64,000 bases of DNA from Acanthornis magna (lineage: Eukaryota; Chordata; Aves; Passeriformes; Acanthizidae), in assembly GCA_036785705.1 (NCBI GenBank), contig JAWUZG010000015.1, positions 3,549,001 through 3,613,000 of the forward strand, read 5' to 3'. The notes beneath the pieces are model-generated. The model saw only the letters and a program-made list of their open reading frames with translations, made no database searches and was not told where the DNA came from. A program made the position numbers and the translations under genes. This document shows positions 1 through 12,700 of this stretch, piece after piece. Position 1 is the first letter of the stretch. Every line of letters begins with the position of its first letter.

Positions 1-246
1 ATGTTTATACACATCAGTGTCCTTTGTTTCAACAAATGTCTGTGAAACACTCCTGCTTTTTCAGAGCCTCCATGTGTAGTTTTGATATTTGTATTTAGCA
101 ATGAATGAATGCCTGCATATAGCATTTGGTGCTGTTTCTTTATAATAGGTTGCTTAGTTATTGTCTGTTGGTATTTATTCCATTAGCCTCCTTTTCCTCA
201 GTTTTAGGAACTCTTTGAATAACTTTTTAAAAATATTTTAAACAGA

Positions 247-270
247 TTTTTTTTTTTTTTTTTTTTTTTT
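247..270. repeat. Poly-T tract (24 bp)
   Basis: An uninterrupted run of 24 T. No retrocopy body or target-site duplication is recognisable next to it, so it is scored as a simple repeat and not as the tail of an insertion. Confidence 0.95.
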
Positions 271-1499
271 GGCCAGCATATCATTCTTTTAAATCACTGT
301 TTCTGTAATTACAGCTCTTCGAGTATCCACTGACAATACCTGGACAATTTACAGTTTTTGAGGATACTTTCATTATTGACCTTGATGTTCCCGGTCAGCT
401 GAAAGTCTGAGTCTTTGGTGAAAAAAATTACAAAATGTAGTTGCTGTAATAATAACTGTTTGAATTCTCCTGGCTTTAATTTTCAGTCCTGTGAGTTGCA
501 TTGGTGATCTCCTCTGCTTGTAAAGCTCCTGGTTTTCAGAAACTTCTGCAAGTTTATTTGAAATACCTGCCTCGAACAAAGAACCTGCGTCAAAGGGAAG
601 GTTTAAGGTGAAAGCAATGTGATCAAGCGCTGAGCTGTCTTCAGCATCAATTAAGTGTAACAGCACCTAATGGCAGGCAGGGCAGGATCAGCCCCAGGGC
701 AATCCCTGCCGCCGCTGCTCTGCGCTCTCTGTCTGCCTTAATAAACTTTTCATGCACGAAATTTCAATTAGAGGCAATGCAGCTTGTATTGAAATCAAAC
801 CATGGTACAAGCAGGTTCTCATGAGGCCAGGTAGGCAGGACCAGTGCCATGGGGTGAGGGATTCTGGGGACAGCTGTGCCAAATGCCACCAAAGGGTGGA
901 TTTGAGTTCACCGAGCAGGGCTGACTGACACCTGCCCTGCAGTGCCTTGGACAGAGGGCTCTGCCTCAAAACCCAGTGCTCCTCTCAGAGTGAGGGTGAA
1001 AGACCATGCTACTTTCCAAAATGTGCATGGAATTAAGGCAATGACAACCCCAAAGTTACGATCCCATGGCTAATATTTAAGGCGCATGTCACTGTAAAGG
1101 TGAAGGGATTTTTTTTTTTCTGTTAACAGCAGAGAGCTAACTTGCTGCTTTGTTTTGGTTCATTTTTTTTTTTCTCATTGCCTTTCCCCTCCCACTGCTC
1201 AGGTCTGAATCCCCTGTGGGTGTTGCTCTGCTCCAGCTGCTCTGAGCCACAGCAGAAATGTACTCACTCGAGAGGTGTCTTTGTTTTCTCATTGTGGTTT
1301 CTTGCCCAAACTCTAATTGCTCCAGGAGCACTAACGAGCAGGTCATCAGGCCCCCCTGTGACAGCAGCAAATGTTAGATTCATTTTCTAGACGGGGAATG
1401 TATCTGAGCAGGCTCGCACTGATTTCATCAGTGGAACCAGGGACGAAAACTTTCATTTTTGCTGGATTTTAAAACTGAGCCTTTCATACTGGCTCATCC

Positions 1500-1520
1500 T
1501 TTTTTTTTTTTTTTTTTTTT
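1500..1520. repeat. Poly-T tract (21 bp)
   Basis: An uninterrupted run of 21 T followed by a short C run. It has no recognisable source element on either side. Confidence 0.95.
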
Positions 1521-4500
1521 CCCCCTAAGTAAACCCATTTTCAAGAAGATAGGATGCTTTACATCTTCCATCAAGTTCAGATATAGACAATACTTGGAAG
1601 CAGGGATGCTGTCAAGCTGACAGTGAGCTTGATGTCAAATGGTGAGGATCCAAAGAGAGGCCCAAGGGTACAGAGAGGTGAGCAAAAAAACCTCAAGGGC
1701 ATTTTGAAGATACCAGGGAGAGATGAATAACAATTCCTGGGAGCAGGTATGCTAGAGCTGGCTCATCTGAGTTGAAGCAGCTCACGCTGAAGCCTCTCCA
1801 GGATAAATTCCATGTTCTGGAGAAGGTTCTGTTGCCAGGTGCTCTTCCCCAACACTCATACCAAGGGCAAAGAGAAGGCTTTTCATGCTTTTATGATTTT
1901 TGTTTTGTCAGTGTTTCTGCCTATGGCAATATTTCTGGCAAATTGGAATACAGGCTCTTTTTGTGTCCTTCAGCAGTGCCTGGGAGAAAGGGCCCTCTGT
2001 AGCCTCCTTGATTTCTTATAATCTTTTCAAAACTTGCAAGTGGAGAGAAATTACACCAACTGTTCGTGTAGTTGATGAGTCAAACTAATCAGGCAGCAGA
2101 CAAATTATTACCACATTTCTGGCAGTGCTATTGTCAGTAGCAGCAGTAGGAAGGTGTGAGTTTTCTTGTTTTTCCCCAACCTCTGCCTGCAGAGTTCTGT
2201 CACCCTGCACACCTCATTCCTGTGATTCTGGGATACACAGAAAGTTCAAACCCTGCACTTCAGGTCCCTCAGTAGTTCTGAGGGTGCCTCTCTCTGTTGC
2301 TCCCTACCAAAAACCTTCAACATTTTTTTGGAAGGACTCCTCTTGACCGAAGGCCTCAAGAGCCCAATCTTCAAGACGATCCCTTATGGAAGTCCTTCAG
2401 CATCCCAGGAAAGGCTCCTTACAAATGTCCTGTCATCACTTCAGATTCAGCTCTGACAAGAAGCCACAAGGGTCTCATTCATAAAAGCCTTGCACATCAC
2501 ATTATATGCCCACAGTTGCTGCAGACATTTCTGGGCTGCAATAAACTTGTGTGACAGAAACCATTCTTCCTTTTTACAGATGACATCCCCAAATTGCCGG
2601 GTCCTGTTCTCCACTGCTTTGCACCTTAGCTGCTCTCATCCAGTTATGCAAACTCCTACCAGTAGCATTTCATCCTCCTGCCCAGGAGAGTTGGTGTGGC
2701 AGCACTGAAAGGCAGTGGAGAATTTGTTATATTGCTTCCCTCTTCTCCCAAAGTGAACATTTCAAAGCTGATCGTTCCAGACATAAAGGAAGGTGTGGGA
2801 TTTGAGGATGGCTTGGGTAAATGCTTTACGTTGTGTGTGACCTCTAAAAATGAAGGGACAAACTTGGTGCAGAGTGGCAAGTTGCGGAGCAGTGATCAGC
2901 AGGGGAAGGGTCAATCTGTTTGTCAGAAGTACAAAATTAGATTAGAGAAGGCATTTTGGCCATGGGGCCTTCCTTAGGCTAAAGAAGAACAGGATGTTGT
3001 TTAGTTTTGCTGTGTCCCAGTTTCACCATGCCCTGAGGAAGACCCCCAAGGCTGAAACCTTATTTCTAATTGTTTTATAAATGACTTTTTCTTCCCTTTT
3101 TGGCATTTGAGATGACACCAATTTTGAACAGGAGAGTTTCCGTTGGACAGACACTTCCTGAACAAAGGAAGAGTGTTCAGTATTTGAATAGTCACTAATT
3201 TGTTGAGATTTTCCTAGTTTTCTTCCATATTCTTTTTTCCTTGCTAGGCTAATTGTATGACTTATCTCGCATCTTAAGTTGTCTGTATAAATATCTTGCC
3301 CAGAGAGAGTAAAAATTCCAAATAAAAAAGAAGAAATACTATAAATGACTTTCAGGATGTGTTTTGTTTCCTTGTGCCCACTGGATAAATTAGTTATTTG
3401 GAAAACTGAATTTTGTGGCAACATCTATATGACTTTTAATGCTTTTAAAAAAAGATGTCTACACTATAGGCACAAGCTTTGGTTGAAGGGGTAGGTAGGG
3501 TGGGATTTGCCATGTTCTTGCCTCAGCTCCAGCAGGTGTAATTTGCTCCCCTAAACAATAAGATAATTTTAGTTATGCTGAGTGTATTGTTCATAGTGAA
3601 GAGAAAGGACTGCAGATAATGGTGGGAAAAGTACTTTAATCAGTGACTGCAGCTTTTGGGGGAAAAAATTAGGGGTTTGGGCACCTGAGATACTATTCTT
3701 GGGAAGTGCTCTAGCAGTGCAGGAGGTGTAATTCAGTATAAAACTCTTTAGTAAATCACTTTGCTACCCTAGAACATGCTGAAATGTTTAAACTTGGTTT
3801 AAATGAATGGGGAAATAAAATGCTTCCTTCTCTCTGCCCTCCATGCATGTGGAAGTCTTCAATTCGGCTGAAATTGCTGGGGTGAAGGTAGAAAAACTGC
3901 TTTTTCATGAAAGTTTCCCAAGCAGTGAAATTGTTATAGCCAAAATACCTAAACTATGGCAAAAGAAATTGAGGATAGACCTGTGTATCTGCTTGGATAG
4001 TCTCAGTAAGGAAAGTGAGGTTCTTCCTAAAAGATGTTTGGGCCACTGGCCAAAACTAATAGAAAGTTCATATTTTTCCAGATTTGTGAAAAATGAAAAA
4101 TTTTATGCTTCTGCTTCAATTTATTTTTGTTGCAATTCATCACTAAAGCAAAATGTGCTATTTATTGCCTAAGAGTGTTTTTCCTACAGACATGGCATAA
4201 TATCTTTACCAAAAAGTTTAGCATCTGTGAGTTAAAAATGCATATGAGGATTTACTTTTTGCCCCCTTGTTGAATGCTGCTGCTGTTCTTATCTGAGGAA
4301 CTGCTTTTTGCATTGACAGAAATGGTGAAAAACGACCCAATTTCCAATTATTTACACAAACTAGCTTTAGTTCCACAGCTGACTTACAAACATAGATCAC
4401 AGTCCCACAGTATTTAAGCTCAGGCTTAACTTTACACTTGTGAATAGCTTTATTGACTCCGGTGGAGCTCCTGCTGTAGAAAGCTGGGGATGTCATTAGG

Positions 4501-6717
4501 TGCTCAGCAGTTTGGGTTACAGAAAGGCGGAGTGGCCTTGTCTGGAGAGCCCTGCACTCCCAGCTTGGATCTGCAACAGGCTTCCTTTATAATCTAAAAT
4601 TAATTACTCTGTGTGACACGGCTCCCATTTCCACCTTGGTCCCCAGTTTCTTCTTGCTCGTTTCTGCTCTTTAAGTTACTCTGACCATAAATTCTTCCGG
4701 ATGGAAACTTTCTTGGTGAAAACCACCGAGAAACGTCAGGTTTTGAGTGTGTGTAGACACATCAGTAGGAAAGGTGGTTTTGCTCTGCGTATCCCTGTTT
4801 TATTCCATTTCTTTTCCATGTGGAGTGTGTGTGAGCTTGGTGAGGTTTGCTAGCACGTATGGGCTCGTTCCCTTTCAGGTATAAATATGATGCAGTGAAA
4901 CCCTGCTCCCCCCTGGAACACGGATACACTTTTGATTTCCCCTCTGTGACTGTCATTAAGGGAGCTCTGGTTTTATTTTCACTAAACACCAAATTTAGAA
5001 AGTTAAAAGTTTGATAAAAGAATAAATCTAGTTCAAATTGAGCTTGAAATACTCAAGTGCCTCTGTAAAGTATTCACCCACATGATCTTTCCTATTAATC
5101 CAACAAATGTCTTTCTTCAGTAAGCAATTCTGTTTCCTGTTTTTCACCCTCATCCACAATAAGCACCTACATTTGTTTCTTCTTTCCCTTCTAGCCTAAA
5201 GATAATTCATTAAAGTAGCTCTCCCTCCCCCTTTTTTTGATCCACCTCTCCACCTCCTAGCACCCCCCTAAAAAACACCATCAATATTTCATAAACTTAC
5301 AGTGACAAATGTATTTTAATGTGGTCCACAGAGAACCTGAGATTGATTGGCCTCTCAGAAATATGACACGTTTCAAAGCAGGATATTCATGGAGTGTTTT
5401 AGTGCCTACATTAGTCAGAGAGAAGCAGCGCCTAAATTTATCATAGTTATGGCTTTCTCGGTATCCATTTTCTTTTAGCCGCTGACAGCAAGTATCTGAA
5501 TGGTCCCTATTGATTGGCTTTGTGGTTCTGTCTTTAAAATGCATTGGCTGTGGGGGTTTTCAGATCAAATTAAGTCTCGGCTTCCTGGAGTTTGTGCATA
5601 TCTACGGCGCAAGTGCGGACAAAGCTGGCTCCATTCATGCTGATTTTCATTCACGAGGGCATGCGGGAGGGAGACCCGAAATCTCCACTGATAGTGTGGG
5701 GGAACTGAGCCCCCTTTGAAAGCCAAGAGTTCCTCATTCCGGGAGGAAGCAGCAAGGAAGGATGGGGCAGGAAGCGCCTACTGCATCTGCTTTGGGTGCC
5801 AATGGATGAGGTGTTCTTGGGAGACCTCTCAGCTTTCTCCCATCTTCAGCTCGCTGGGAATCCCTAATCACAGCGAGCATTATCTGATGGGCTGTGCAAA
5901 TAACCTGTGCTGCTCTGAGCAGGAGAATCCTGTGTATATCCTGTCTGCAGCACTGTATTCTCCATGCAGACAGTCCCAGTCCCATACGGAGGTGGCAGGG
6001 AATTTTCACTGTGGTGACCAAATTTTAAGAGTGCTAAGCAAATGGTTTTTGTGTTAAAAGAGGTTATTGCATTATTTCAAGTGTTGGACCAAAGAAAATG
6101 CTTTGTTTATGAAGTTTTATCTTTGTAAATTTAAATTTAGCTCAAATAAATTTTATATTTTTGTTGTGTAACTTATCTACAAGGCCTTAAAAGTTATAGC
6201 CTGTCACCATTTTTTCTTTTTCCCTTCCAAATATATGGATCATATTTATGAAAAGTTTTGAATGACTGAAAGATAAGTTCTATGACTCTGCTTTGGTAAA
6301 TACATAATTGCTTACTAACAGCCCTTTTCCTAGATATGTACTGCAAGTCTGGGGCAGAAAAAATGTGAGTCATGAACACACTTTAATTTGCAGACTAGTC
6401 CTGCAGGCATCATGCTGCATGAGGTGCTTGTGTGCTTGAACCATTTTAGATTCCTATTTTCTCCACTCCTAGCTGTGTTTCCCTTTCAGTTTATCAGTGC
6501 CATCAATCTAAAGCCTTCATGAATGCAAACCTCACCTTTAAAGAGTAAGCAAAATAATTAACTCTTGGGTGATGCCTCAGCACATGGTTCAACTTGGCTT
6601 CAGATTTTACTCTGATCTTTCTACAATAGGAACTTACAGGAGTTTTGGCAGAGGTGGGAATGGAGGTGGGAAATCAGAACAATTGGATTAATTAGGAGGG
6701 CAGAGAGATGGCTTTTT

Positions 6718-7405
6718 CATCGATTCATGGAGTTTAAGGCCAAGAGGGACCCCTGGATTGTCCCTCTGACTTGCTGTGTGTCGTAGGCCATTGCATTTCT
6801 CCTGGTTACCACAGCATTGATTCCAATAACTTCTGTGCCTAACTACACTGTAACTGTGTCTGCCTAAAACAGGTATTGCAGACAGCATCCATTTCTTTAT
6901 CTGAATGTATCAGAAGCTGGAGAATACCCCAGTGTTAAAAAAAAAAAATTGTGCCTAGTTTTAAATTTAAATCAGTCTGGCTTCAGTTTCCAGCCATTAG
7001 TTTTTGTTATACCTCTCTCTGATAGATTAATGAGCCGTTTAATACCCTTTGTTTTCTCCCCATGAAGGTACTTATACACTAATCAAGTTACCTCTCAATC
7101 TTTGTTGATAGGCTAAATAGATTGAGCTCTTTCAGCTCTCACTGAGGTCCCTGTTACTCTCCCCACAGTTGTTCACATCTTTGTTTTTTCTCAACACTCT
7201 TTAGTGTTGAGAAAAGTTGCAACTGAGCTTTGCGTGCCTTTTACTGGTCTCACCAATGTCATAAATAAAAGTGTAATCACTTCATCAATCCTGCTTACTG
7301 CTCCTCTTGCTTATACCTCTAAAACCAACATTAGCCACTTCTGTCACAACGTTGTGCTGGGAGCTTACGTTGAGTTGCTTGTTCCGTAAATCTTTTCCCA
7401 AGGAA
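6718..7405 (-). mobile_element. Ancient CR1 LINE fragment (amniote-wide type)
   Basis: About 690 bp reads, on the plus strand, as the reverse complement of the 3' part of an old CR1 family best known from turtles and crocodilians. Recognisable landmarks in order are: the 3'-end motif GATTCATGGAGTTTAAGGCC near 6722; TTCCAGCCATTAG near 6990 followed by GTTATACCTCTCTCTG; CCATGAAGGTACTTATACAC near 7061; GGCTAAATAGATTGAGCTC near 7111; CTGGTCTCACCAATG near 7244; and GTGCTGGGAGCTTACGTTGAG near 7354. Order and spacing follow my memory of the family. It is 5'-truncated, carries many substitutions and small gaps, and has no usable reading frame. Age is inferred from the divergence. Exact subfamily cannot be assigned without a library search. 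Confidence 0.85.
7186..7215. repeat. Perfect inverted repeat, 13-bp arms
   Basis: Arms at 7186-7198 and 7203-7215 are exact reverse complements (TTTTCTCAACACT and AGTGTTGAGAAAA) around a 4-nt CTTT loop. It lies inside the ancient CR1 and probably arose by mutation within it. No function is implied. Confidence 0.9.
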
Positions 7406-9550
7406 TTTATTTGCAGGGTAGAGGATGCAAGAATGGCATTGCTTTCTTTTTTATTTTAGAGCGTTGACTTTTGGGTAGCATTAGGAATGTGTCAGGCTCT
7501 TGCTTCCCATGAACTAAGGAAGCCACTTCATATCCACGTGCAATGTTTATGCTGTCTTGGCTTGCCTGCCCCCACCTTGGATTCAGTGGAGGAGAAACCA
7601 AAAGCATCTGGGCAGGTTCCACACATGTTCTGCTGGGCCTCCACAGATACCAACATCATCCCTAGAGCTCCCAAAAATACTGACAGAGCTTGGTGTTCTC
7701 ACCTGTTTTGTGCTATGATGAAGGCACTTTGGTTTAAAAATAAAAATAAAACCCTCCAAAGCAACCAAAAATCAGAAAACAAAGCACCAAACCAAACCAC
7801 ACCACACCCCAAAAATCCCCAAGCAAACCCAAAAGTCAGAGGTGTTGTTAGCATGGAGATGGGCAGAGCAGCTGTGCCCAGCCCCCTGTGCTGGGGCCAT
7901 CCACACTGTCCTTTGTCCAGCTGACTTTGACTGACTTGGTGACAATTCAGTGGGGAGAGCTGCATTTTGTGCAGTGAAATTATTTATATGCACTTCACTT
8001 GGTGTTTAAAGAGGGAAAATGAAAGAGTAGGTTTGAGTTACGGTAGTGCTGAATGTGATAATTATGCTGCCCTCCTAAAGGAATCCACGCTGAGACTAAC
8101 ATATGCTTTCATCCTCCAGGACAGACTATTCTGTTAGTCTCTTTTTAAATAAATGATTAGAGCTGGCTGAGATGATCTGCAAGCAAGATTCTGCAGTCTC
8201 ACAGGCTCCAAGAGACTGTGCACTTGGGCTGTGATTTGTTCCTCTGTATTTACTCTTTCCAAATTAATTTTATTTGTATTGGGGATTCACCTAGAAATCT
8301 TAATTAGGATGAAAGTTATTGTGTGAAGACAAACCCAACCACAAACGCTAAATAGTCAGTTGACAAGTGAGTTTTAGCATCTAATTTCTCATGCTTTGAG
8401 GATGAGGTTTTTTATGGACAGTTGGTGCAGGGTGATGTCTGACAGCTGCGAGGGAACCTCAGGCTGGGGACACACATCCACCAGGAAGATAAACACCCCA
8501 AACTGCTGACTTTTATGCCGTGGTACCTCTTCTGGAAAGGAGTAGAAGATAATTTTGTTGTTGCAGGCCCTTAGGTGGCTCTTTTATGTACAAAGACATG
8601 ATTTTGCATGCCAGCAATGGCAACTCAGGGACAAATATGAGTATTTTCTGTTCATCACATACTGGCCGTGATTCTGCTGACCAGGTTCCCACCAAAGAAA
8701 AGAGGATTGAAGCTGTATGTCACATGGAACCCTAGGAGCAGATAACAAAAACTGTTCCCAAACATGAAGTGGGCTGCAAAAGATTGCTCCAAGTCATCTA
8801 CAAACTGTAAAATAAGAGCTGAGGAACAGAGGAGATATCCTCAGGTTACTGGGCAATAGTAGGCAGGGCCACATTTGGATTGTTCCCTTTCCAGTTATTC
8901 AAGTTTGTTCATATACAGCCATAAATCCTTCACTTTCTGGAAATTACATTGTGCTGATACTTTTGATAAAACAGAGCTTGCTGCAGAATTTAAACCAGTG
9001 ACATTTCATAGGAAGCTGCAAAGCCCGCCCAAAATAAGCCTGAGTTCAGTGGGTCTTTAAGTGGAACACAGCATCTCCTACAGCTGGTTTCATGCAAGTC
9101 AGGGGGGGATCTGTGGAAACAACAGAAATGCTGCCTTGTTTGTGGAGTTTTCTTTCCTTTTTTTTTGCTATTGTGCCCCCATGAATGAATCCATGGTATA
9201 TTCTGTTTTGGGTCTGTTAATTTTTCCCCCTCCCAACTGAAAGCAATAGCCCTGGGAAGCTTTAGCTCTGATTTAGAAGAGAAACTGTGGCAAAGAATTG
9301 GTGTGTAACGCAAATGCTTCACTTGGAGCTGGCTGGGGAAATAACGTGCTCAGCCTGGTGAAGCACTGCGGGTTTGTGAGCTGTGTCTGGCATTTATGGG
9401 AGGTGATAGAAGATGCCTGGAGGAGAGACAGGCAGCAGACCCCACTCCTTTGGTGGGGAATCCTTTTCTAAGTACTGCAGGGCATGTCCAACTGAGATTG
9501 CCTGTGCCTTTACAGGTGGAATGGTGCTAGTTTTCAGAAAAGAAATTTAT
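7406..9550. other. Non-coding background
   Basis: No gene is recognised. The only structured part is the A/C-rich tract at 7735-7832, annotated separately. A plus-strand frame of 145 codons at 7487-7924 runs straight through that tract, encodes a Pro/Asn/Lys-rich low-complexity segment there, and is not credible as a gene. Confidence 0.65.
7735..7832. repeat. A/C-rich low-complexity tract
   Basis: Roughly 100 bp made almost entirely of A and C on the plus strand, with runs such as AAAATAAAAATAAAACC, CCAAACCAAACCACACCACA and CCCCAAAAATCCCC. It is strand-asymmetric, not a fixed-period microsatellite. Similar A/C-rich tracts are common in bird introns. Confidence 0.85.
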
Positions 9551-9776
9551 GGGGTTTTTTTTTTTTGTTTGTTTGTTTTGGGTTTTTTTAAATTCTGGGT
9601 TTTTGTTTTTTTTTGTTTTTTTTTTCCTGGTTTTTTTGTTTGGATGGGTTTTTTTTGTTCCTTGGGGTCTTTTTTGTTTGGTTTTTTTTTTTTTTCTTTT
9701 TGGTTTTTTTTTTTTTTTTCTTGTTTTTTTCTTTTGTTTTGTTTTGATTTTTGTGTCTTTTTTGGGTTTTTTTGGT
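9551..9776. repeat. T/G-rich low-complexity tract (226 bp)
   Basis: Long T runs are interrupted by single G, GG or GGG, with only a handful of A and about a dozen C in 226 bp. It has no constant period. It produces spurious open frames on both strands (Phe/Gly/Val/Leu-rich on plus, Lys/Asn/Thr-rich on minus), which should not be taken as genes. It may be an expanded poly-T tail or a slippage-prone intronic tract. Confidence 0.92.
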
Positions 9777-12700
9777 AAGGTAATAAAGTAGCTTGTGCAA
9801 TTTCCTACATGAGTCTTCTTTACCAGAAGACAAAAAAAGCAGTAAATAAGCTCACACCTCAGCCCGGCTGAGGATTGAACCTGTCACCACACGGCTCTGT
9901 GCTGACAATTTGCACAAGGTGATGGCCAGGGTACAGTCACACAGAAAACTAATTTTAAAACACTCAACTGGGTAAAATTTGCAGCAGGATGTTTATCTAT
10001 TTTTGTTAAATGTTTGAGGTGTATAAGTTTGTGATGTGCACAGCTTACTCTTCGGGAGGTTTATTTCACTGCTGAAAGCCCAAATGTTACCCAATGCTCC
10101 CTCCTTAAACTTCAGATCATTTTGTAGTTACTGACTCAATTACTCATTACTCCCCTTGGCTTTCTAAGGTCTCTATAATCTGAGGTAAACAGAAAGCAGT
10201 TTCTTTACACTGAAAACATAATATTTTAGGTTTTCTTTCCCATTTTGCAATTAAGTGAAATGTCAGATTGGAAATAGCATTTTGTTTTTTATTTTGAAAG
10301 CATAAGTTTTGTCAAACATCAGGTCAGTTTGTGTTGATAAACCTGAGAGGTGCAGCTTTGTGTACACCTATTTCAGAATTATAACACTTATTTTTTTAGA
10401 GCATCATCCTCCTTAAACCATAGTACTGTGGGTTGTGGTGGTGGAGCTTTTTGCAGCTTTTTTCTGTTCTTTTTTCAAGTGGGAATTCTGGGCAGACCCT
10501 TCCAGGGGTATTTGCATTCAGCTGTAAGGAAGTTGTTACTCTAAAAACTGTTCCAGCAAATACAGTTGGTTCTCCCAAAAGTTTGTGTTGTGATGGATAA
10601 ATTTTGATTGAAAAATCTTGATCAACAATCCCAAGCAACTCATAAATAGATTATGTTAGCTAAGGAAAATATTGATCTCCTCTGCATCTCTCTTCTTTAA
10701 CTGTCAAAACTTTATCTGATAAATTTTGGGTTTGATTTTGCTCCTATAAATATTTTTTGCATAGATTGCAAAGTGTTAAGGAGGATTAAATAGTTTTTGC
10801 TTATTACTGGCCAGGCCAAGCTTTACTTAGGCACTTGGCAGCTGCTTTGTGTCTCATTGGTATGCTCCTTACAATTTGTAGAGCACAGCAGAGTAGATTT
10901 AAAGAGATAGCTTATTAATAAACACAGGCAAACAAAAGATTTCTGGCAGCAGTTTAAACTTGCATGAGAATGGTGGTGGATTTTTTTTTTTAGGAAAAAC
11001 AATGCTCTTAACAGGGGTAAAAATGAACTAAATTAAAAGAGCACTTAAATATATTATCTTCTGGGGAGACTGGAAGGAAGTTTTCATAGGAATACCCAGC
11101 AATCTCAAACGTTTTACTACAATCATGTCTGTTAAACCCCTCTTGTGAACAATTAAATAGTTGCTTTTATACAATGAAAACGTCACACATACACAATTTC
11201 ATTAAAACCATGGCAGGCTTTTTTCCATTTCTCATTTGCAAGGCGGATGTGTTTTATTTTAGTGCTGTTTGCCATGGATAATATGGTGATAAAGTGTGTT
11301 TATGTACAGAGATGGATTTGTTGGTGATTAGGGAGGAGAAATAAGAAAGGAAAAAGGAAAATTGTAGAAATTATGTAGAAATACAACAGAAACTGTTAAC
11401 AGCTTGATTATGCAGGGGTGGAGCTGCAGTAAGCTTACAGTTGTTCAGGGCAAGAATAGATTTGAGAGTATTATCCTTTTATTGAACTGATAGTTTTGAG
11501 TTATCCCAAAAATAGCTGTCAGGTAAGACTTATGTCTCCTTAAATATTTCAGCTTGACATAATATTCTGTAACTTGGTACAGCATTATTCCTGATTTGAT
11601 ATATCAATAGAGGCTGTGACTCCATGCAGGAAGGTTTGAGCTGCAACTCTTGCATCTCCCCCCTGTATTTATGTGCTCTGCCGTGAGCAAGTGTGAAACT
11701 CGATCCATCCAGTGGAAACCCAGACAATCCCAGTGGCCTCACCCAGTGCAGGAGCTGCATCAGTGTCAGAGTGTAACCCTGAGGTACAGGTGGAGCTCAT
11801 ACAGGGAACCTTTTAGTTCCTGTCTGAATTTAATGAAAAATCCAGTTTATCTTTGTGGTCCAAAGTTGTGGCTCCCTCTCCTCCCATTTGGTATTTTGTA
11901 CTTTGAGTCTTGGTTTGTTTTTTGAAAATAAGGTGCAAACCCTCCTCTGGCACTGGTGAAGAGCAGGTCTGGTTGGAGCACAAAAACTGCAGTGGCTCAC
12001 AAGCATATCCTGTCGTGTCATCTTTGTTTTTAATTCTGATGCTTATGATTGTTTCTCAATATAAACTTTCAAGACTCTTTTCACAGTCTGATTAAAAGCA
12101 TACCTACATTAATATGTGGTTTACCACGGACTCTATCAGACTCTGGGACACAATTTGTGCATTAGAATTGAGCTAGGTAGACTGTGCACACTGGGAGTAC
12201 AGGGAAAGTATTGCCATTAAGCTTTTTAAAGAAACTCTACATCATTGACACATTAGTTAGGGATGTACTAATGGACATGGGTAGTCTACTGTGGCCCTAC
12301 TTCCTGCAAATTTTTCTTTTGAGGCCCTTAACTTCTCAATGCTTCAACTATTCTGAATTATTCTTAAATTCCTAAACTTGTTAAATCACTTTCTGGAAAA
12401 TTATATTGCTGCTGGAAGCACTCCTGTTGTGGATTCCTTATCCTTCTGTGGTGTTTAGAGCAAGGCAGATTTTATTAGGGAAGGTGATGCCTTCTGACTC
12501 TTTGATACAGAAATTTCTGGGAATAACCAACCACTTTTGAACCTAAGGTCTCAAATTTGACTGTTTTCCTCTGCTCAGTTCAGTTGCTCCACCTGGAACC
12601 TTGTCTAGGCTTTATACTCAGACCATCATTGCTGTAATAATGCTGCTTGTAGTGAATTAACCATTGCTTCAAAATACTCCATACGGGACAGCTTGATTAA

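Larger units (their letters stand above)
1..6717. other. Non-coding background, no gene recognised
   Basis: No reading frame here matches a protein family I know, and the open frames (133 codons at most) lie in different frames and on both strands without any ordered exon pattern. The stretch is AT-rich with long T tracts (annotated separately) and pyrimidine-rich patches around 5160-5260. Positions 5510-6060 are slightly richer in G, C and CpG than their surroundings but show no promoter or exon that I can support. Intron or intergenic DNA is the best description. Confidence 0.7.

Noticed and set aside
9413..9833. Open frames of 80-121 codons on both strands
   Set aside because: They are produced by the T/G low-complexity tract, which lacks stop codons in several frames; products are Phe/Gly- or Lys-rich filler.
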